In this document: in pieces, positions 56,167-64,000 of the stretch
Numbering within the stretch: position 1 is the stretch's first letter
How the letters are laid out: each line of letters begins with the position of its first letter
Assembly (NCBI RefSeq): GCF_003217095.1
Contig: NZ_QJSR01000001.1
Location: 968,009-1,032,008 of the forward strand
From: Rhizobium sp. PP-CC-3A-592
GTDB taxonomy: Bacteria; Pseudomonadota; Alphaproteobacteria; Rhizobiales; Rhizobiaceae
Direction: 5' to 3'
Length of the DNA stretch: 64,000 bases
Translations under genes and position numbers: made by a program
Notes under the pieces: generated by a model
Seen by the model: only the letters and a program-made list of their open reading frames with translations
Told to the model about the DNA's origin: nothing
Database searches by the model: none

Positions 56167-57177
56167 TCAGTGTCCCTTCATCTCTTTGGCGGCATTGCGA
56201 ATGTTCCAGATCATGATCGGCACGACGAGGAGCATGATGACGACGGCGATCGCCGCGCCGCGGCCGAAATCGCCGCCGCCGCGGAACATCCAGTCGAACA
56301 TGAGATTGGCCAGAACCTGCGTCTGCCACTGTCCGTTGGTCATCGCCAGCACGATGTCGAACACCTTGAGGACGAGAATGGTGATGGTGGTCCAGACCAC
56401 GGCGATCGTGCCCCAGATCTGCGGGATCATGATCTTGAAGAAGATCTGGAAGCCGTTCGCCCCGTCGATCACCGCCGCCTCGACCGTTTCCTCCGGAATG
56501 CCGCGCAGGGCCGCAGACAGGATGACCATGGCAAAGCCGGTCTGGATCCAGACGAGGATCGCCATCAGAAAGAAGTTGTTCCAGAGCGGGATGGTGACCC
56601 AGGCCTGCGGCTCGAAGCCGAGCGATGTGACGATGGCATTGAGCAGGCCGATCTGTTCGGTGCCGGCAGCGCGATAGTCGTAGATGAACTTCCAGATGAC
56701 GGAGGCGCCGACGAAGGAGATGGCCATGGGCATGAAGATCAGCGTCTTGGCGATATTGCCCCACCAGATGCGATCGGTCAGGGCCGCGATGATCAGGCCG
56801 AAGAAGGTGGCGAGCGCCGGGACGACGAGCAGCCAGAGGAAATTGTTGAAGATCGACTGGCGGAACTCGCCGTCATTGATCATCCAGACATAATTGGCGC
56901 CGCCGACGAAATTCTGCCCGGCCTTGTCGTGGAAGGAGAGCCAGACGGAGGAGATCACCGGATAGATCAGGTAGATCGTCATGGCGAAGAGCGCGGGAAA
57001 CAGGAAGAGCCAGGGGCGGATGGCGTTGCTGATGCGCAGATTGCGCGATGCCTTGGCGCCCGATCGACCCTTCGACGGGAAGATGAGATCGAGGATCAGG
57101 TTCGTTCCGTAGAAATAGGCAGCGCAGGCGAGAACGCCGGCCACCATCGTTACCACAGCCATCAACAATTGCTGCAT
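56167..57177 (-). CDS. aglF: Alpha-glucoside ABC transporter permease AglF
   Basis: This is a 336-aa MalF-type permease. An extra N-terminal helix (LLMAVVTMVAGVLACAAYFYGTNLILDLIF) precedes the usual six; the second begins RPWLFLFPALFAMTIYLIYP. The EAA loop is EETVEAAVIDGANGFQIFFKIMIPQI. The start at 57177 (MQQLLMAVV) has an AGGGGGGAAC ribosome site, and the longer frame is rejected. It is separated from aglE by 214 bp containing a GC-rich stem-loop. Confidence 0.92.
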   Translation of the reverse strand: MQQLLMAVVTMVAGVLACAAYFYGTNLILDLIFPSKGRSGAKASRNLRISNAIRPWLFLFPALFAMTIYLIYPVISSVWLSFHDKAGQNFVGGANYVWMINDGEFRQSIFNNFLWLLVVPALATFFGLIIAALTDRIWWGNIAKTLIFMPMAISFVGASVIWKFIYDYRAAGTEQIGLLNAIVTSLGFEPQAWVTIPLWNNFFLMAILVWIQTGFAMVILSAALRGIPEETVEAAVIDGANGFQIFFKIMIPQIWGTIAVVWTTITILVLKVFDIVLAMTNGQWQTQVLANLMFDWMFRGGGDFGRGAAIAVVIMLLVVPIMIWNIRNAAKEMKGH

Positions 57178-57340
57178 GTTCCCCCCTCTACAGCGCCGGG
57201 CGTCATACATGACGCGCTCAGCTTCGCTGTAACGCTCTCTACCTGCTGCATAATGTCATCCGGAAATCGATTCCGATCTCAGGAATTGTGCAGTAGCCGC
57301 GGCGCGGCCGACCGTCGTCCACCCACAAAATCCAACCCGC

Positions 57341-57373
57341 GCGCGCCACCTGCCATGGTGGCAGGCGGCGCGC
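57341..57373 (-). terminator. Attenuator stem-loop between aglE and aglF
   Basis: GCGCGCC-A-CCTGCCA faces TGGCAGG-C-GGCGCGC with a 3-nt loop and one internal mismatch, 19 bp after the aglE stop; on the minus strand it is followed by GCGGGTTGGATTTTG. This very stable hairpin probably ends most transcripts after the binding-protein gene. Confidence 0.65.
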
Positions 57374-57391
57374 GACGTCGCGAAACGGTCG

Positions 57392-58750
57392 TTACTTGAT
57401 GCTGTCCCAGGACTTCTGGATGTCGGTCGCCACATCGGCTGCCGGCTTGCCGCCGACATAGTCGATCATGGCGGTCCAGAAGGCGCCGGCGCCGATCTTG
57501 CCGGGCATCAGGTCGGAGCCATCGAAGCGGAAGGTGGTCGCATTGAGGAGAATATCCCCCTGCTTCTTCATCGGCGCATTGGCGTAGGTATCGAGGTTCA
57601 CGCCCTTGTAGGGGGTGAGGAAGCTCGACTGGGCCATCCACACCTCATGCGCGATCGGCGTCTTCAGGAAGTCGAGGAAGGCGCGCGAAGCCGGCGTGTC
57701 CTTGGTTATCATGGCGAGCGTGCCGGCACCGAGGACCGGGTTTCCGAGTTCCGGCTTGCTGGCATAAGGCGGCATGTAGAAGAAATCCGCGTCTTCACCG
57801 ACCTTCGTGCCTTCCGGGAAGAAGGATGGAATGAAAGACGCCTGGTGATGCAGGTAGCACTTCGGCGGCGAGGCGAAGAGGCCCTTCGGGCTGTCGCGGA
57901 AGTCGGTGGACGAGACCGCCTGCGTGCCGCCATCGACATATTTCGGGTTCTTGGCAAAGAAGCCGAACTCGTCGATAGCGCCGACGACGGCCGGGTCGTT
58001 GAAGGGAATGGCGTTCGAGACCCACTTGTCATAGGTGTCGGCCGGCTGCGTGCGCAGCATCATGTCCTCGACCCAGTCGGTCGCAGGCCAGCCGGTCGCG
58101 CCGCCCGAACCGAGACCGATGCACCACGGCGTGCCGCCGTCCGCGACGATCTTGTCGGTCAGGGCCTTCAGCTCTTCCATGGTCTTGGGCACTTCATAGC
58201 CCGCATCCTCGAAGTTCTCGGGCACGTACCAGACGAGCGACTTGACGTCGATCTTGTAGGGGAACGCGTAGAGCGCCTTCTGGCCGTCCTTGCCGGCATA
58301 GGTCGACAGATCGACCCAGGACTGGCCGGCCGCATAATTGTCGAGCAGCCACTTGTCCGTGCCTTCGCTGAGCGGCGTCAGGTAGCCCTTGGAGGCGAGG
58401 TCGGCGATGAGACCCGGCTGGGGCAGGATCGCGACATCCGGCGGCGAGCCCGCCTGCGTGTCGATGACGATCTGCTGCTCGTAGTTCTCGGACGACGAGT
58501 ATTTTACGTCGGCGCCGGTGACGTCGCGGAAATAGTCGAGCACGGCTTCGAACAGGACCTGGTCTTCGCCGCGCCAAGGGCCGAAGATGGTCAGCGACTG
58601 ACCCTTGAGGTCATGCCCGGACTTGAAGTCCTCGTAGCTTTTCCAGTTGAACTTGGCGTCTTCGCCCGGCTTGAACTTCAGCTCCGCCGCCGAAGCGGTT
58701 CCTGCGATAAGAGCAAGCGCAGCTGCGCCCAGGATCAGTTTGGTCTTCAC
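57392..58750 (-). CDS. aglE: Periplasmic alpha-glucoside-binding protein
   Basis: This is a 452-aa family-1 solute-binding protein. A signal peptide with GTG start (VKTKLILGAAALALIAGTASA) precedes AELKFKPGEDAKFNWKSYEDFK. SLTIFGPWRGEDQVLFEAVLDYF and the YKIDVKSLVWYVPENFEDAGYEVP segment match AglE of Sinorhizobium. The start at 58750 is supported by GGGAGGAAACAC seven bases upstream; an in-frame ATG at 58777 would precede the ribosome site. It is the first gene of aglEFGAK and is divergent from aglR, with two operator palindromes between. Confidence 0.92.
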   Translation of the reverse strand: MKTKLILGAAALALIAGTASAAELKFKPGEDAKFNWKSYEDFKSGHDLKGQSLTIFGPWRGEDQVLFEAVLDYFRDVTGADVKYSSSENYEQQIVIDTQAGSPPDVAILPQPGLIADLASKGYLTPLSEGTDKWLLDNYAAGQSWVDLSTYAGKDGQKALYAFPYKIDVKSLVWYVPENFEDAGYEVPKTMEELKALTDKIVADGGTPWCIGLGSGGATGWPATDWVEDMMLRTQPADTYDKWVSNAIPFNDPAVVGAIDEFGFFAKNPKYVDGGTQAVSSTDFRDSPKGLFASPPKCYLHHQASFIPSFFPEGTKVGEDADFFYMPPYASKPELGNPVLGAGTLAMITKDTPASRAFLDFLKTPIAHEVWMAQSSFLTPYKGVNLDTYANAPMKKQGDILLNATTFRFDGSDLMPGKIGAGAFWTAMIDYVGGKPAADVATDIQKSWDSIK

Positions 58751-58808
58751 GTGTTTCCTCCCGAAAAACCGCTGCACCTTGCCGGCATCTTTCCTTGATG
58801 GCCGCTTT

Positions 58809-58820
58809 CAAAGCGCTTTG
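58809..58820. promoter_or_regulatory. AglR-type operator 1 (aglE-proximal)
   Basis: The perfect 12-bp palindrome CAAAGCGCTTTG lies 59 bp upstream of the aglE start. Central CG palindromes of this shape are typical LacI-family operators. The identical sequence recurs at 58996, near aglR. Confidence 0.8.
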
Positions 58821-58995
58821 AGAAGCGTAAGAAATCATTGGTCGAGGCGGCAAGTCAAGAGGTTTTGCGTGCCTGTCCATCGTAAGTTGTTAATTTGCAG
58901 TGCAGCGAAGGTTTGCGGTGCGGCAAGGCGAGAACCGTTTTGCGCAGCCACGCCTTTGATGGTAATGAGCAATCGTACCGCTTTGAGGAGGGTAT

Positions 58996-59007
58996 CAAAG
59001 CGCTTTG
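58996..59007. promoter_or_regulatory. AglR-type operator 2 (aglR-proximal)
   Basis: A second exact copy of CAAAGCGCTTTG lies 17 bp upstream of the aglR start and 187 bp from the first copy, suggesting autoregulation and possible repression by DNA looping. Confidence 0.8.
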
Positions 59008-59023
59008 GCGGGAGTTCTGGAGG

Positions 59024-60055
59024 ATGGTCGTCAATCTCAGACAGTTGGCCGAGATGCTCGGCCTGTCGCAGACGACGGTCAGCCGGGCGCTGAACGGCTA
59101 TCCGGAGGTGAATGCGGAAACGCGCGAGCGCGTGCTGCAGGCCGTGCGCGACACCGGATATCGGCCGAACCGCGCCGCGCAGCGGCTGGCCACCGGCCGT
59201 GCCGCCTCGATCGGCCTCGTGATGACGGTCGCTCCCGATATCGATACCGACGTGCATTTCAGCGCCTTCCTGACCGGTCTCGGGGAGGCTTCCGTTCGTC
59301 ACGACTTTCACTTCGTCATCAATCCCAGTGCGCCGGAGGAGGAAGAGACGACCTTTCGTCGGCTGGCGGCCAGCGGTAATGTCGATGCGCTGTTCATCGC
59401 CTCCGTGCGTCGCGACGATCCGCGGATCGAGATGCTGCGCTCGCTGCCGATCCCGTATCTGGTGCACGGCCGGGCGATCGGTCAGGGCGAAGACTATCCT
59501 TTCCTCGACATCGACAATGACGGGGCCTTCTACGAGGCGACGCAGCTGCTGATCTCGCTCGGGCACCGCCGCATCGCGCTGATCAACGGGCAGGAACACC
59601 TGACCTTCGCCATGCGCCGGAAGGCAGGAATGCTGGCGGCTCTTCGGGAAGCGGGGCTGGAAACGCAGGATGTTCTGATCGCCCATGACTTCATGACGGA
59701 CGAATACGGGTTTCGGGCGACGACGGCATTCCTGGCGGATGCCCGGCCGCCGACCGCCATTCTCTGTTCCAGCACGGTCATGGCGCTGGGCGTGGTCCGG
59801 GCGCTGAACCGCGCCGGGCTGAAGGTCGGCGACGACGTGTCGCTGATCGCGCATGACGACGTTCTACCGCTGCTGAAGCCGGAACATTTCAACGTGCCGC
59901 TGACGACGACGCAGTCCTCGCTGCGGGCAGCGGGTGCCCGCGTCGCCGAACGGCTGATCACCCACGTGCTAAGCCCGGAAGACGCACTGGAACACGAGGT
60001 GTGGCAGGCGGAACTGATCATCCGGGACTCGACCAAGCCGGCGCCGGGGGGCTGA
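59024..60055 (+). CDS. aglR: LacI-family repressor of the alpha-glucoside genes
   Basis: This is a 343-aa LacI/GalR regulator. The N-terminal helix-turn-helix (NLRQLAEMLGLSQTTVSRALNGYPEVN) and hinge RAAQRLATGRA lead to a periplasmic-binding-protein-like effector domain (SIGLVMTVAPD onward). The start at 59024 (MVVNLRQ) has GGAGG directly upstream; the longer upstream frame runs through the operator. It is divergent from aglE and should respond to an alpha-glucoside. Confidence 0.92.
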   Translation: MVVNLRQLAEMLGLSQTTVSRALNGYPEVNAETRERVLQAVRDTGYRPNRAAQRLATGRAASIGLVMTVAPDIDTDVHFSAFLTGLGEASVRHDFHFVINPSAPEEEETTFRRLAASGNVDALFIASVRRDDPRIEMLRSLPIPYLVHGRAIGQGEDYPFLDIDNDGAFYEATQLLISLGHRRIALINGQEHLTFAMRRKAGMLAALREAGLETQDVLIAHDFMTDEYGFRATTAFLADARPPTAILCSSTVMALGVVRALNRAGLKVGDDVSLIAHDDVLPLLKPEHFNVPLTTTQSSLRAAGARVAERLITHVLSPEDALEHEVWQAELIIRDSTKPAPGG

Positions 60056-60064
60056 CATCAAAAA

Positions 60065-60964
60065 TTAGAAGCTCGGCGCTTCCACGCCGGCCGCGCGGTG
60101 GGCGGCGATGACGGTGTTGGCCATCAGCATGGCGATGGTCATCGGCCCGACGCCGCCGGGGACGGGCGTGATGGTTGCGGCGATATCCTTGCACTCGGCG
60201 AAGGCGACGTCGCCGACGAGGCGGGTCTTGCCCTCCCCGCGCTCGGGCGCCGCAATGCGGTTGATGCCGACATCGATGACGGTGGCACCCGGCTTGACCC
60301 AATCCGCCTTCACCATTTCCGGCCGACCGACGGCGGCAACGAGAATATCCGCATTGCGGCAGACGGCGGGCAGATCCCGGGTGCGCGAATGGGCGACCGT
60401 CACGGTCGCATTGGCGGCCAGCAGCAGGGCTGCCATCGGCTTGCCGAACAGGTTGGAGCGCCCGATGACGACCGCATTGAGGCCCGAAAGATCGGCGCCA
60501 TGGGTCTGGCGAACGAAGACCATCGCGCCGGCCGGTGTGCAGGAGACGAGACCGCCCTTCAGGTCGCCGGTCGCGAGCTTTCCGGCATTGACAACATTCA
60601 GTCCGTCCACGTCCTTTTCCGGCCGGATCGACTGGATGATCGGGTCGGCATCGAAATGCGGCGGCAGGGGCAATTGCACGAGAATGCCGTGGATCGCGGG
60701 ATCGGCATTGAGGCGATCGACGATGGCGGCGAGGTCTTGCTGGGTGGTCTCTTCCGGCAGCGTGTGCTGCACGGACACGAAACCGCATTCCTTGGCCATC
60801 CGGCTCTTGGAGGAGACGTAGGTGTGGCTGGCCGGATCATTGCCGACGATGACGACGGCAAGCCCCGTCTTGATGCCGTGGCTTTCTTCCAGCGTGCTGG
60901 CCGCTGTCTTCACGCGGTCGAGAACAGAGGCGGCTACGGTCTTTCCATCGATAACGGTGCTCAT
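60065..60964 (-). CDS. folD: Bifunctional methylenetetrahydrofolate dehydrogenase/cyclohydrolase
   Basis: FolD interconverts methylene-, methenyl- and formyl-tetrahydrofolate. The 299-aa sequence has [13 protein letters not shown] with the catalytic Lys, the [13 protein letters not shown] motif, the NADP site [14 protein letters not shown] and the C-terminal [15 protein letters not shown]. The start at 60964 (MSTVIDGK) follows a GAGGGCCTG ribosome site. It converges on aglR with only 9 bp between the stops. It stands alone. Confidence 0.95.
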   Translation of the reverse strand: MSTVIDGKTVAASVLDRVKTAASTLEESHGIKTGLAVVIVGNDPASHTYVSSKSRMAKECGFVSVQHTLPEETTQQDLAAIVDRLNADPAIHGILVQLPLPPHFDADPIIQSIRPEKDVDGLNVVNAGKLATGDLKGGLVSCTPAGAMVFVRQTHGADLSGLNAVVIGRSNLFGKPMAALLLAANATVTVAHSRTRDLPAVCRNADILVAAVGRPEMVKADWVKPGATVIDVGINRIAAPERGEGKTRLVGDVAFAECKDIAATITPVPGGVGPMTIAMLMANTVIAAHRAAGVEAPSF

Positions 60965-61078
60965 CAGGCCCTCGCGGATGTGGTTCGTCCAGAGGGACAT
61001 ATAGGGCGCGAACGCCGGCAGATCGCCTCAATGCGTCCTAAGCTGTTCTTCGCGAGGATTTCAAGGCCGACATGGGCC

Positions 61079-61105
61079 TGCACCGGAAGATCGCTCTCCG
61101 GTGCA
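61079..61105. terminator. Stem-loop between the WecG-like gene and folD
   Basis: TGCACCGGA (61079-61087) faces TCCGGTGCA (61097-61105) with a 9-nt loop, 35 bp after the glycosyltransferase stop on the minus strand. The T-run (CCGTTTTT) follows on the plus strand only, so its main direction is unclear. Confidence 0.5.
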
Positions 61106-61140
61106 CCGTTTTTGCTCGAACCGGCCCGATGTGCCGGACT

Positions 61141-61950
61141 TTACCGCGACGCGACCCGCCGGGCCGGCAGGGTGCGTGCCGTGCGCGGTCCGGTCAGCTT
61201 GCGCCAGAGAACGAAGCGCAGGAAGACCGGGATGCCGATGACGTAGCGCTTCCACAGGCGTTGCGGCTCGATGGTCATGCGGTACAGCCATTCCAAGCGC
61301 ATGCGACGAATGGATTCGGGTGCACGCGGCACCTCGCCGGCGATGAAGTCGAACAGTGCGCCCACACCGAGCACGAGCCGGGCATGTCCCGGGCCGACAT
61401 AGCGGTCGATCCACTTTTCCTGGCGCGGCGTGCCCATGGCGATCAAGAGAATGTCGGGTCTGGCCTTGCGCACCTTCGCCATGACGGCATCGGATTCGGA
61501 CGGATCGAAGTAGCCGTCCGATACCGGAATGAACGTATGCCAGGGCGTGTGCTTGGCGAAATTCTCGGCGGCCCGCTGCAGGACCTCGGGGCGCGCGCCA
61601 ACCATGGCGACCCGGCGGGGCGTGCGCATATAGGTGAGCATGGCCGGCACGAAATCGGTACCGTTCAGATTGGCAGGAAACGGCTTGCCATGAAAGATCT
61701 TGGAGGCGATATCGACGCCATGGCCATCCGGCAGCACAACATGCCGCTCGAGGATCGCGCGGTAATCAGGGTCTTCCATCATGTAGTTGGCATTGTTGGC
61801 ATTCAGGAAGGAAATGATCGTCTGGCCGATCGGCAACGAGGCGACCTCGTCCACGAAGGTGAAGGCTTCCTCCCATTCGAAATCGCAGACCGCGAGGTCG
61901 AGGATGTCGCGGTGGGAAGGCTGGATCGAGACGGGCGGAAAATATTTCAT
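61141..61950 (-). CDS. WecG/TagA/CpsF-family glycosyltransferase
   Basis: This is a 269-aa GT26-type enzyme. Family motifs are FLNANNANYMMEDPDYRAIL, VVLPDGHGVDIASK (with the catalytic-site Asp), VAMVGARPEVLQRA and LLIAMGTPRQEKWIDR, with a C-terminal EWLYRMTIEPQRLWKRYVIG that contacts the membrane. Such enzymes add ManNAc, ManNAcA or a related sugar to a lipid-linked acceptor in polysaccharide assembly. It is not within a polysaccharide operon here, so the acceptor and polymer are unknown; a surface or adhesin polysaccharide is likely. Confidence 0.88.
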   Translation of the reverse strand: MKYFPPVSIQPSHRDILDLAVCDFEWEEAFTFVDEVASLPIGQTIISFLNANNANYMMEDPDYRAILERHVVLPDGHGVDIASKIFHGKPFPANLNGTDFVPAMLTYMRTPRRVAMVGARPEVLQRAAENFAKHTPWHTFIPVSDGYFDPSESDAVMAKVRKARPDILLIAMGTPRQEKWIDRYVGPGHARLVLGVGALFDFIAGEVPRAPESIRRMRLEWLYRMTIEPQRLWKRYVIGIPVFLRFVLWRKLTGPRTARTLPARRVASR

Positions 61951-62326
61951 GCGGGCAATCCTCCATCAAGGAGCATCGCGCCGCACGAGCACCGTCCTCG
62001 TTTCCTGTCCCTGCTCTCGCCCGTCGTCGCGGTCAAGCGGAGACGGAGCGGGCTGTGACGAGAACGGATATTCCCGGATGCCTGTGCGGTCACGATCCTC
62101 GGATCAATTGACGGCACAATAGCAAAGCGATCTGAAATCGCGTTTAAACCATTCAATCAAAAGCCTTTTCCGGAATTCAGGATCCGTTTACGACGATCCT
62201 GCGAAAAGGCGAGCAAGAGCAAGGATAACAACCTGGGAAACGATGTTTCCCGCTCGGCGATGGCCCAGCGATCGTTTCAAGGCGATACAGGCCCGTGACG
62301 GGAGATGCTTTCCGCTCTCCACCGAC
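61951..62326. other. Intergenic region between the glycosyltransferase gene and the flagellar-end genes
   Basis: This 376-bp region has no credible gene. It includes an AT-richer stretch (62120-62180), likely the glycosyltransferase promoter on the minus strand, and a nested inverted repeat at 62163-62210. Confidence 0.5.
62163..62210. repeat. Nested inverted repeat
   Basis: The outer pair GCCTTTTC (62163-62170)/GAAAAGGC (62203-62210) encloses the inner pair CAGGATC (62178-62184)/GATCCTG (62195-62201). Lying 117 bp after the flagellar-end gene on the minus strand, it may be its transcript terminator (outer arm supplies TTTT) or a regulatory site. Confidence 0.5.
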
Positions 62327-62893
62327 TCAATGGCCGGCGGCTGCCTTTTCGGCTGCACCGGGGATGACGTCGTGTGCGGTGTTGCCGTTGCGGTCGACGA
62401 TGGCAACGGGCTCCGGCTGCTTGCGGCTTTCGCGATTTGCGACGCGCGCGACATCGGCCTTGGAAAGATATTCGAGCTGTTCGACCAGCACCTCGAAAAT
62501 CACCTCTTCCTTCATCTGCTCGTTCAGACCGGCCTTCACGACGGACTTGAAGTTGGCGAGATCGAAGGATTTGCTGTCCTCGACATTGATCAGCTGCTTG
62601 CCGACGAGAATATCGAACAGCGCGTTGGTGACGGTCTCCTTCAAGGGAACCGGCAGCGTCTTCACCTTCGTCTTGTCCACGGCGAAAGAGAGCTTCGTCA
62701 GGAAGTACCCCTGCACGCCGCCATCGCGCAGCACGGGGACCGTGATCAGCTCGCCGGGAACGTATTCCTGGACGGCGAGCCGGGCCTGCTCCTCACTGGA
62801 TTCCACCGGTGCGGAGGCGTGACGCATCGAGACATAGACCGATCCGAGCGTGATGCCTGCGACCCAGACGCCGGTGAGAAGAAGCTTGATCAT
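62327..62893 (-). CDS. Membrane-anchored protein of unknown function at the end of a flagellar gene cluster
   Basis: This is a 188-aa protein with one N-terminal helix (LLLTGVWVAGITLGSVYVS) and an exported domain of mixed beta/alpha character (YVPGELITVPVLRDGGVQGYFLTKLSFAVD, then VTNALFDILVGKQLI). The general shape, one anchor and a periplasmic domain, recalls FliL-type proteins, but no specific motif supports that name. Its ATG overlaps the stop of the FlgN-like gene (ATGA), so it is translationally coupled to flagellar genes. Confidence 0.65.
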   Translation of the reverse strand: MIKLLLTGVWVAGITLGSVYVSMRHASAPVESSEEQARLAVQEYVPGELITVPVLRDGGVQGYFLTKLSFAVDKTKVKTLPVPLKETVTNALFDILVGKQLINVEDSKSFDLANFKSVVKAGLNEQMKEEVIFEVLVEQLEYLSKADVARVANRESRKQPEPVAIVDRNGNTAHDVIPGAAEKAAAGH

Positions 62894-63264
62894 ACCATCG
62901 CGCCGTAACGGAACTGTTCTTCGGAGTAGATGCCATCGGCATCGGCATCCTGCGCCGCGGTCTTCAGCAGCTCGACCACCGAGCGGCAGGCCTCCAGATG
63001 GGCCTCGACCTTCTCGGAATTGGTCGCCAGCTTGTTGCGGATATGCTTGGCCTGCGACAGGTAGGACGGGGATACGTCGGTCGGCGCCGCCTGCCGGCGG
63101 TTAAGCATGGTCAGCTCATAGAGGCACCGGCTCTTGCGCAGGTTGGACGCCTTGAGGTCGAAGGTGGGATCGACGCCGATCCGGGCGTTCTCGTTGTCGA
63201 GGATCATCTCGAGCCGACCCAGAATGTTGCGGACCCGCACATCGCCCGAAGCCTGAATTTCCAT
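62890..63264 (-). CDS. FlgN-like flagellar export chaperone (tentative)
   Basis: This is a 124-aa helical protein. The segment RNILGRLEMILDNENARIG, then LRKSRCLYELTMLNRR, resembles the N-terminal helices of FlgN chaperones of hook-associated proteins. The start at 63264 (MEIQASGD) follows GGGAGACGTTC. It lies between the rod-binding-protein gene and a coupled membrane-protein gene on the same strand. The context supports a flagellar role; the family assignment is moderate. Confidence 0.6.
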   Translation of the reverse strand: MEIQASGDVRVRNILGRLEMILDNENARIGVDPTFDLKASNLRKSRCLYELTMLNRRQAAPTDVSPSYLSQAKHIRNKLATNSEKVEAHLEACRSVVELLKTAAQDADADGIYSEEQFRYGAMV

Positions 63265-63598
63265 AGAACGTCTCCCGTCTTGGCACGGCACTCGGGTGGA
63301 TTTCGCCGCTCACCCTGCGCCTGCATTCCTGATTTTCCGCACGTCTCGACGTCTGGGGCCAGCCCTCTGACATCACGTACGAAACATGAACCTCTGCCGG
63401 CGGCCGGGGCATCTGGACGATGCCGGCAGCCGGTCCGCGTCGCTGCGCCGGCCCCCTCAGGGCCGGGCGTCCCTTATACGGTTTCCGGCTGATCGCGTTC
63501 CGCGAACCGGAAACAAGAACCATCGAAAATCTCTGGCCGGAGGGCCGGATTTTCAATGGACGGAATACGGTTTCCGGTCTGATCGACCGGAAGCCGTA
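63265..63598. other. Intergenic region with palindromic elements between flagellar genes
   Basis: This 334-bp gap interrupts the minus-strand flagellar genes. It contains two related palindromes at 63476-63514 and 63565-63599 (separate entry) and the promoter area of the FlgN-like gene. No gene was seen. Confidence 0.5.
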
Positions 63599-63599
63599 T
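63476..63599. repeat. Paired palindromic intergenic element (RIME-like)
   Basis: Two near-identical copies of a block beginning ATACGGTTTCCGG and containing CTGATCG (63476-63495 and 63565-63585) each start an inverted repeat: GTTTCCGG/CCGGAAAC (63481-63514), and ATACGGTTTCCGGT/ACCGGAAGCCGTAT (63565-63599, one mismatch, 7-nt loop). The second overlaps the stop of the rod-binding gene and can act as its terminator. A length of about 125 bp with two palindromes recalls rhizobial intergenic mosaic elements. Confidence 0.55.
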
Positions 63600-64000
63600 C
63601 ATTCCATGCTGCCTGTCGAGGACAGTGCGTCGCTCGCCCGGAAGCCGTCCAGCGCCTTGCGCTGATATTCCTGCACCATGCTCTGGGCGATGTTGGCGCT
63701 GTTGCCATCGAGCTGCGCGCTGACGCGATTGGTCATGCTCGTGCCACCGGCGCCATCGGCCACCATGCTCGCGGCAATGCCGACGCCGTCGCCCTTGGCC
63801 ATGACGTTGCCGATCTGCTCGGCCATCATGCTCTTCCAGATGTCGCCGGCCGTGCCCTTGCCGTAGACGTCCTCGCTGTTGCTCGGCATCATCGACTTGA
63901 CGAAGTTCTGGAGCACCATGGCCTCGAACTTGCGATAGGTTTCCGGGACCTTCTTCGGCTCGGCGCGGTTGTCGATATTCCCCAGGCCGGAACCGCCCTG
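63599..64000 (-). CDS. Flagellar rod-binding protein, FlgJ N-domain type (N-terminus beyond window)
   Basis: This is a partial gene, open to the right edge; 133 residues are visible. The segment YRKFEAMVLQNFVKSMMPSNSEDVYGKGTAGDIWKSMMAEQIGNVMAKGDGVGIA (only key parts: FEAMVLQNF, MM, G-AG-WKSMMAEQI) is the rod-binding domain seen in the N-terminal half of FlgJ. It ends soon after this domain, so the muramidase domain of enterobacterial FlgJ is absent, as is usual in alphaproteobacteria. It marks the end of a flagellar cluster extending to the right. Confidence 0.82.
   Translation of the reverse strand, partial: QGGSGLGNIDNRAEPKKVPETYRKFEAMVLQNFVKSMMPSNSEDVYGKGTAGDIWKSMMAEQIGNVMAKGDGVGIAASMVADGAGGTSMTNRVSAQLDGNSANIAQSMVQEYQRKALDGFRASDALSSTGSME

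Overview
The window is high-GC chromosomal DNA from an alphaproteobacterium of the Rhizobiaceae (Sinorhizobium/Rhizobium/Shinella-like). The evidence is a RirA-type iron regulator, an aglEFGAK-aglR alpha-glucoside cluster, a potFGHI-acsA2-cbrA-phasin neighbourhood like that of Sinorhizobium meliloti, an Entner-Doudoroff zwf-pgl-edd cluster, and a tRNA-His with discriminator A73 and no encoded G-1. No insertion sequence, prophage, CRISPR array or rRNA was seen. The only accessory-looking item is a small HigBA-type toxin-antitoxin pair.

Layout. 1-6 kb: end of a PepSY protein, then a dipeptide-type ABC operon (dppABCDF-like) on the minus strand. 6.4-8.2 kb: a LuxR-type regulator, a stand-alone response-regulator receiver and rirA. 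8.3-10.8 kb: mmsA divergent from a LysR regulator. 11-18.6 kb: complete histidine utilisation genes (hutF divergent from hutIHGUD), followed by a solA-like amine oxidase. 19.9-24.4 kb: a membrane-anchored serine-hydrolase-like protein, an Arg/Asp-rich lipoprotein and a chemoreceptor. 24.7-32 kb: tRNA-His, phasin, the very large kinase CbrA and acetoacetyl-CoA synthetase. 32-41.4 kb: two small proteins, a ScfR/RamB-like regulator, the putrescine/polyamine transporter potFGHI and a second chemoreceptor. 42-50.5 kb: a BaiN/HI0933-type flavoprotein, a gamma-glutamylputrescine synthetase/oxidase pair, and zwf-pgl-edd. 50.5-52 kb: higBA and a chloroperoxidase-like hydrolase. 52-60 kb: the agl cluster, whose aglA carries an apparent one-base frameshift near its 3' end. 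60-64 kb: folD, a WecG/TagA glycosyltransferase and the end of a flagellar gene cluster (FlgN-like chaperone, rod-binding protein).

How it fits together. Most genes serve heterotrophic carbon and nitrogen scavenging: peptides, histidine, valine/inositol intermediates (mmsA), polyamines, acetoacetate/PHB and alpha-glucosides, with the sugars feeding the Entner-Doudoroff enzymes. Several control regions can be read directly as palindromes: a candidate Irr box upstream of rirA, a HutC-type operator between hutF and hutI, two identical AglR-type operators between aglE and aglR, a long inverted repeat between mmsA and its LysR neighbour, a TGC/GCA-rich repeat upstream of the phasin gene, and a palindrome at the higBA promoter. 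No wholly new system was recognised. The points most worth a second look are the aglA frameshift, the expanded acidic CbrA, the LuxR-solo/receiver pair and these operators.
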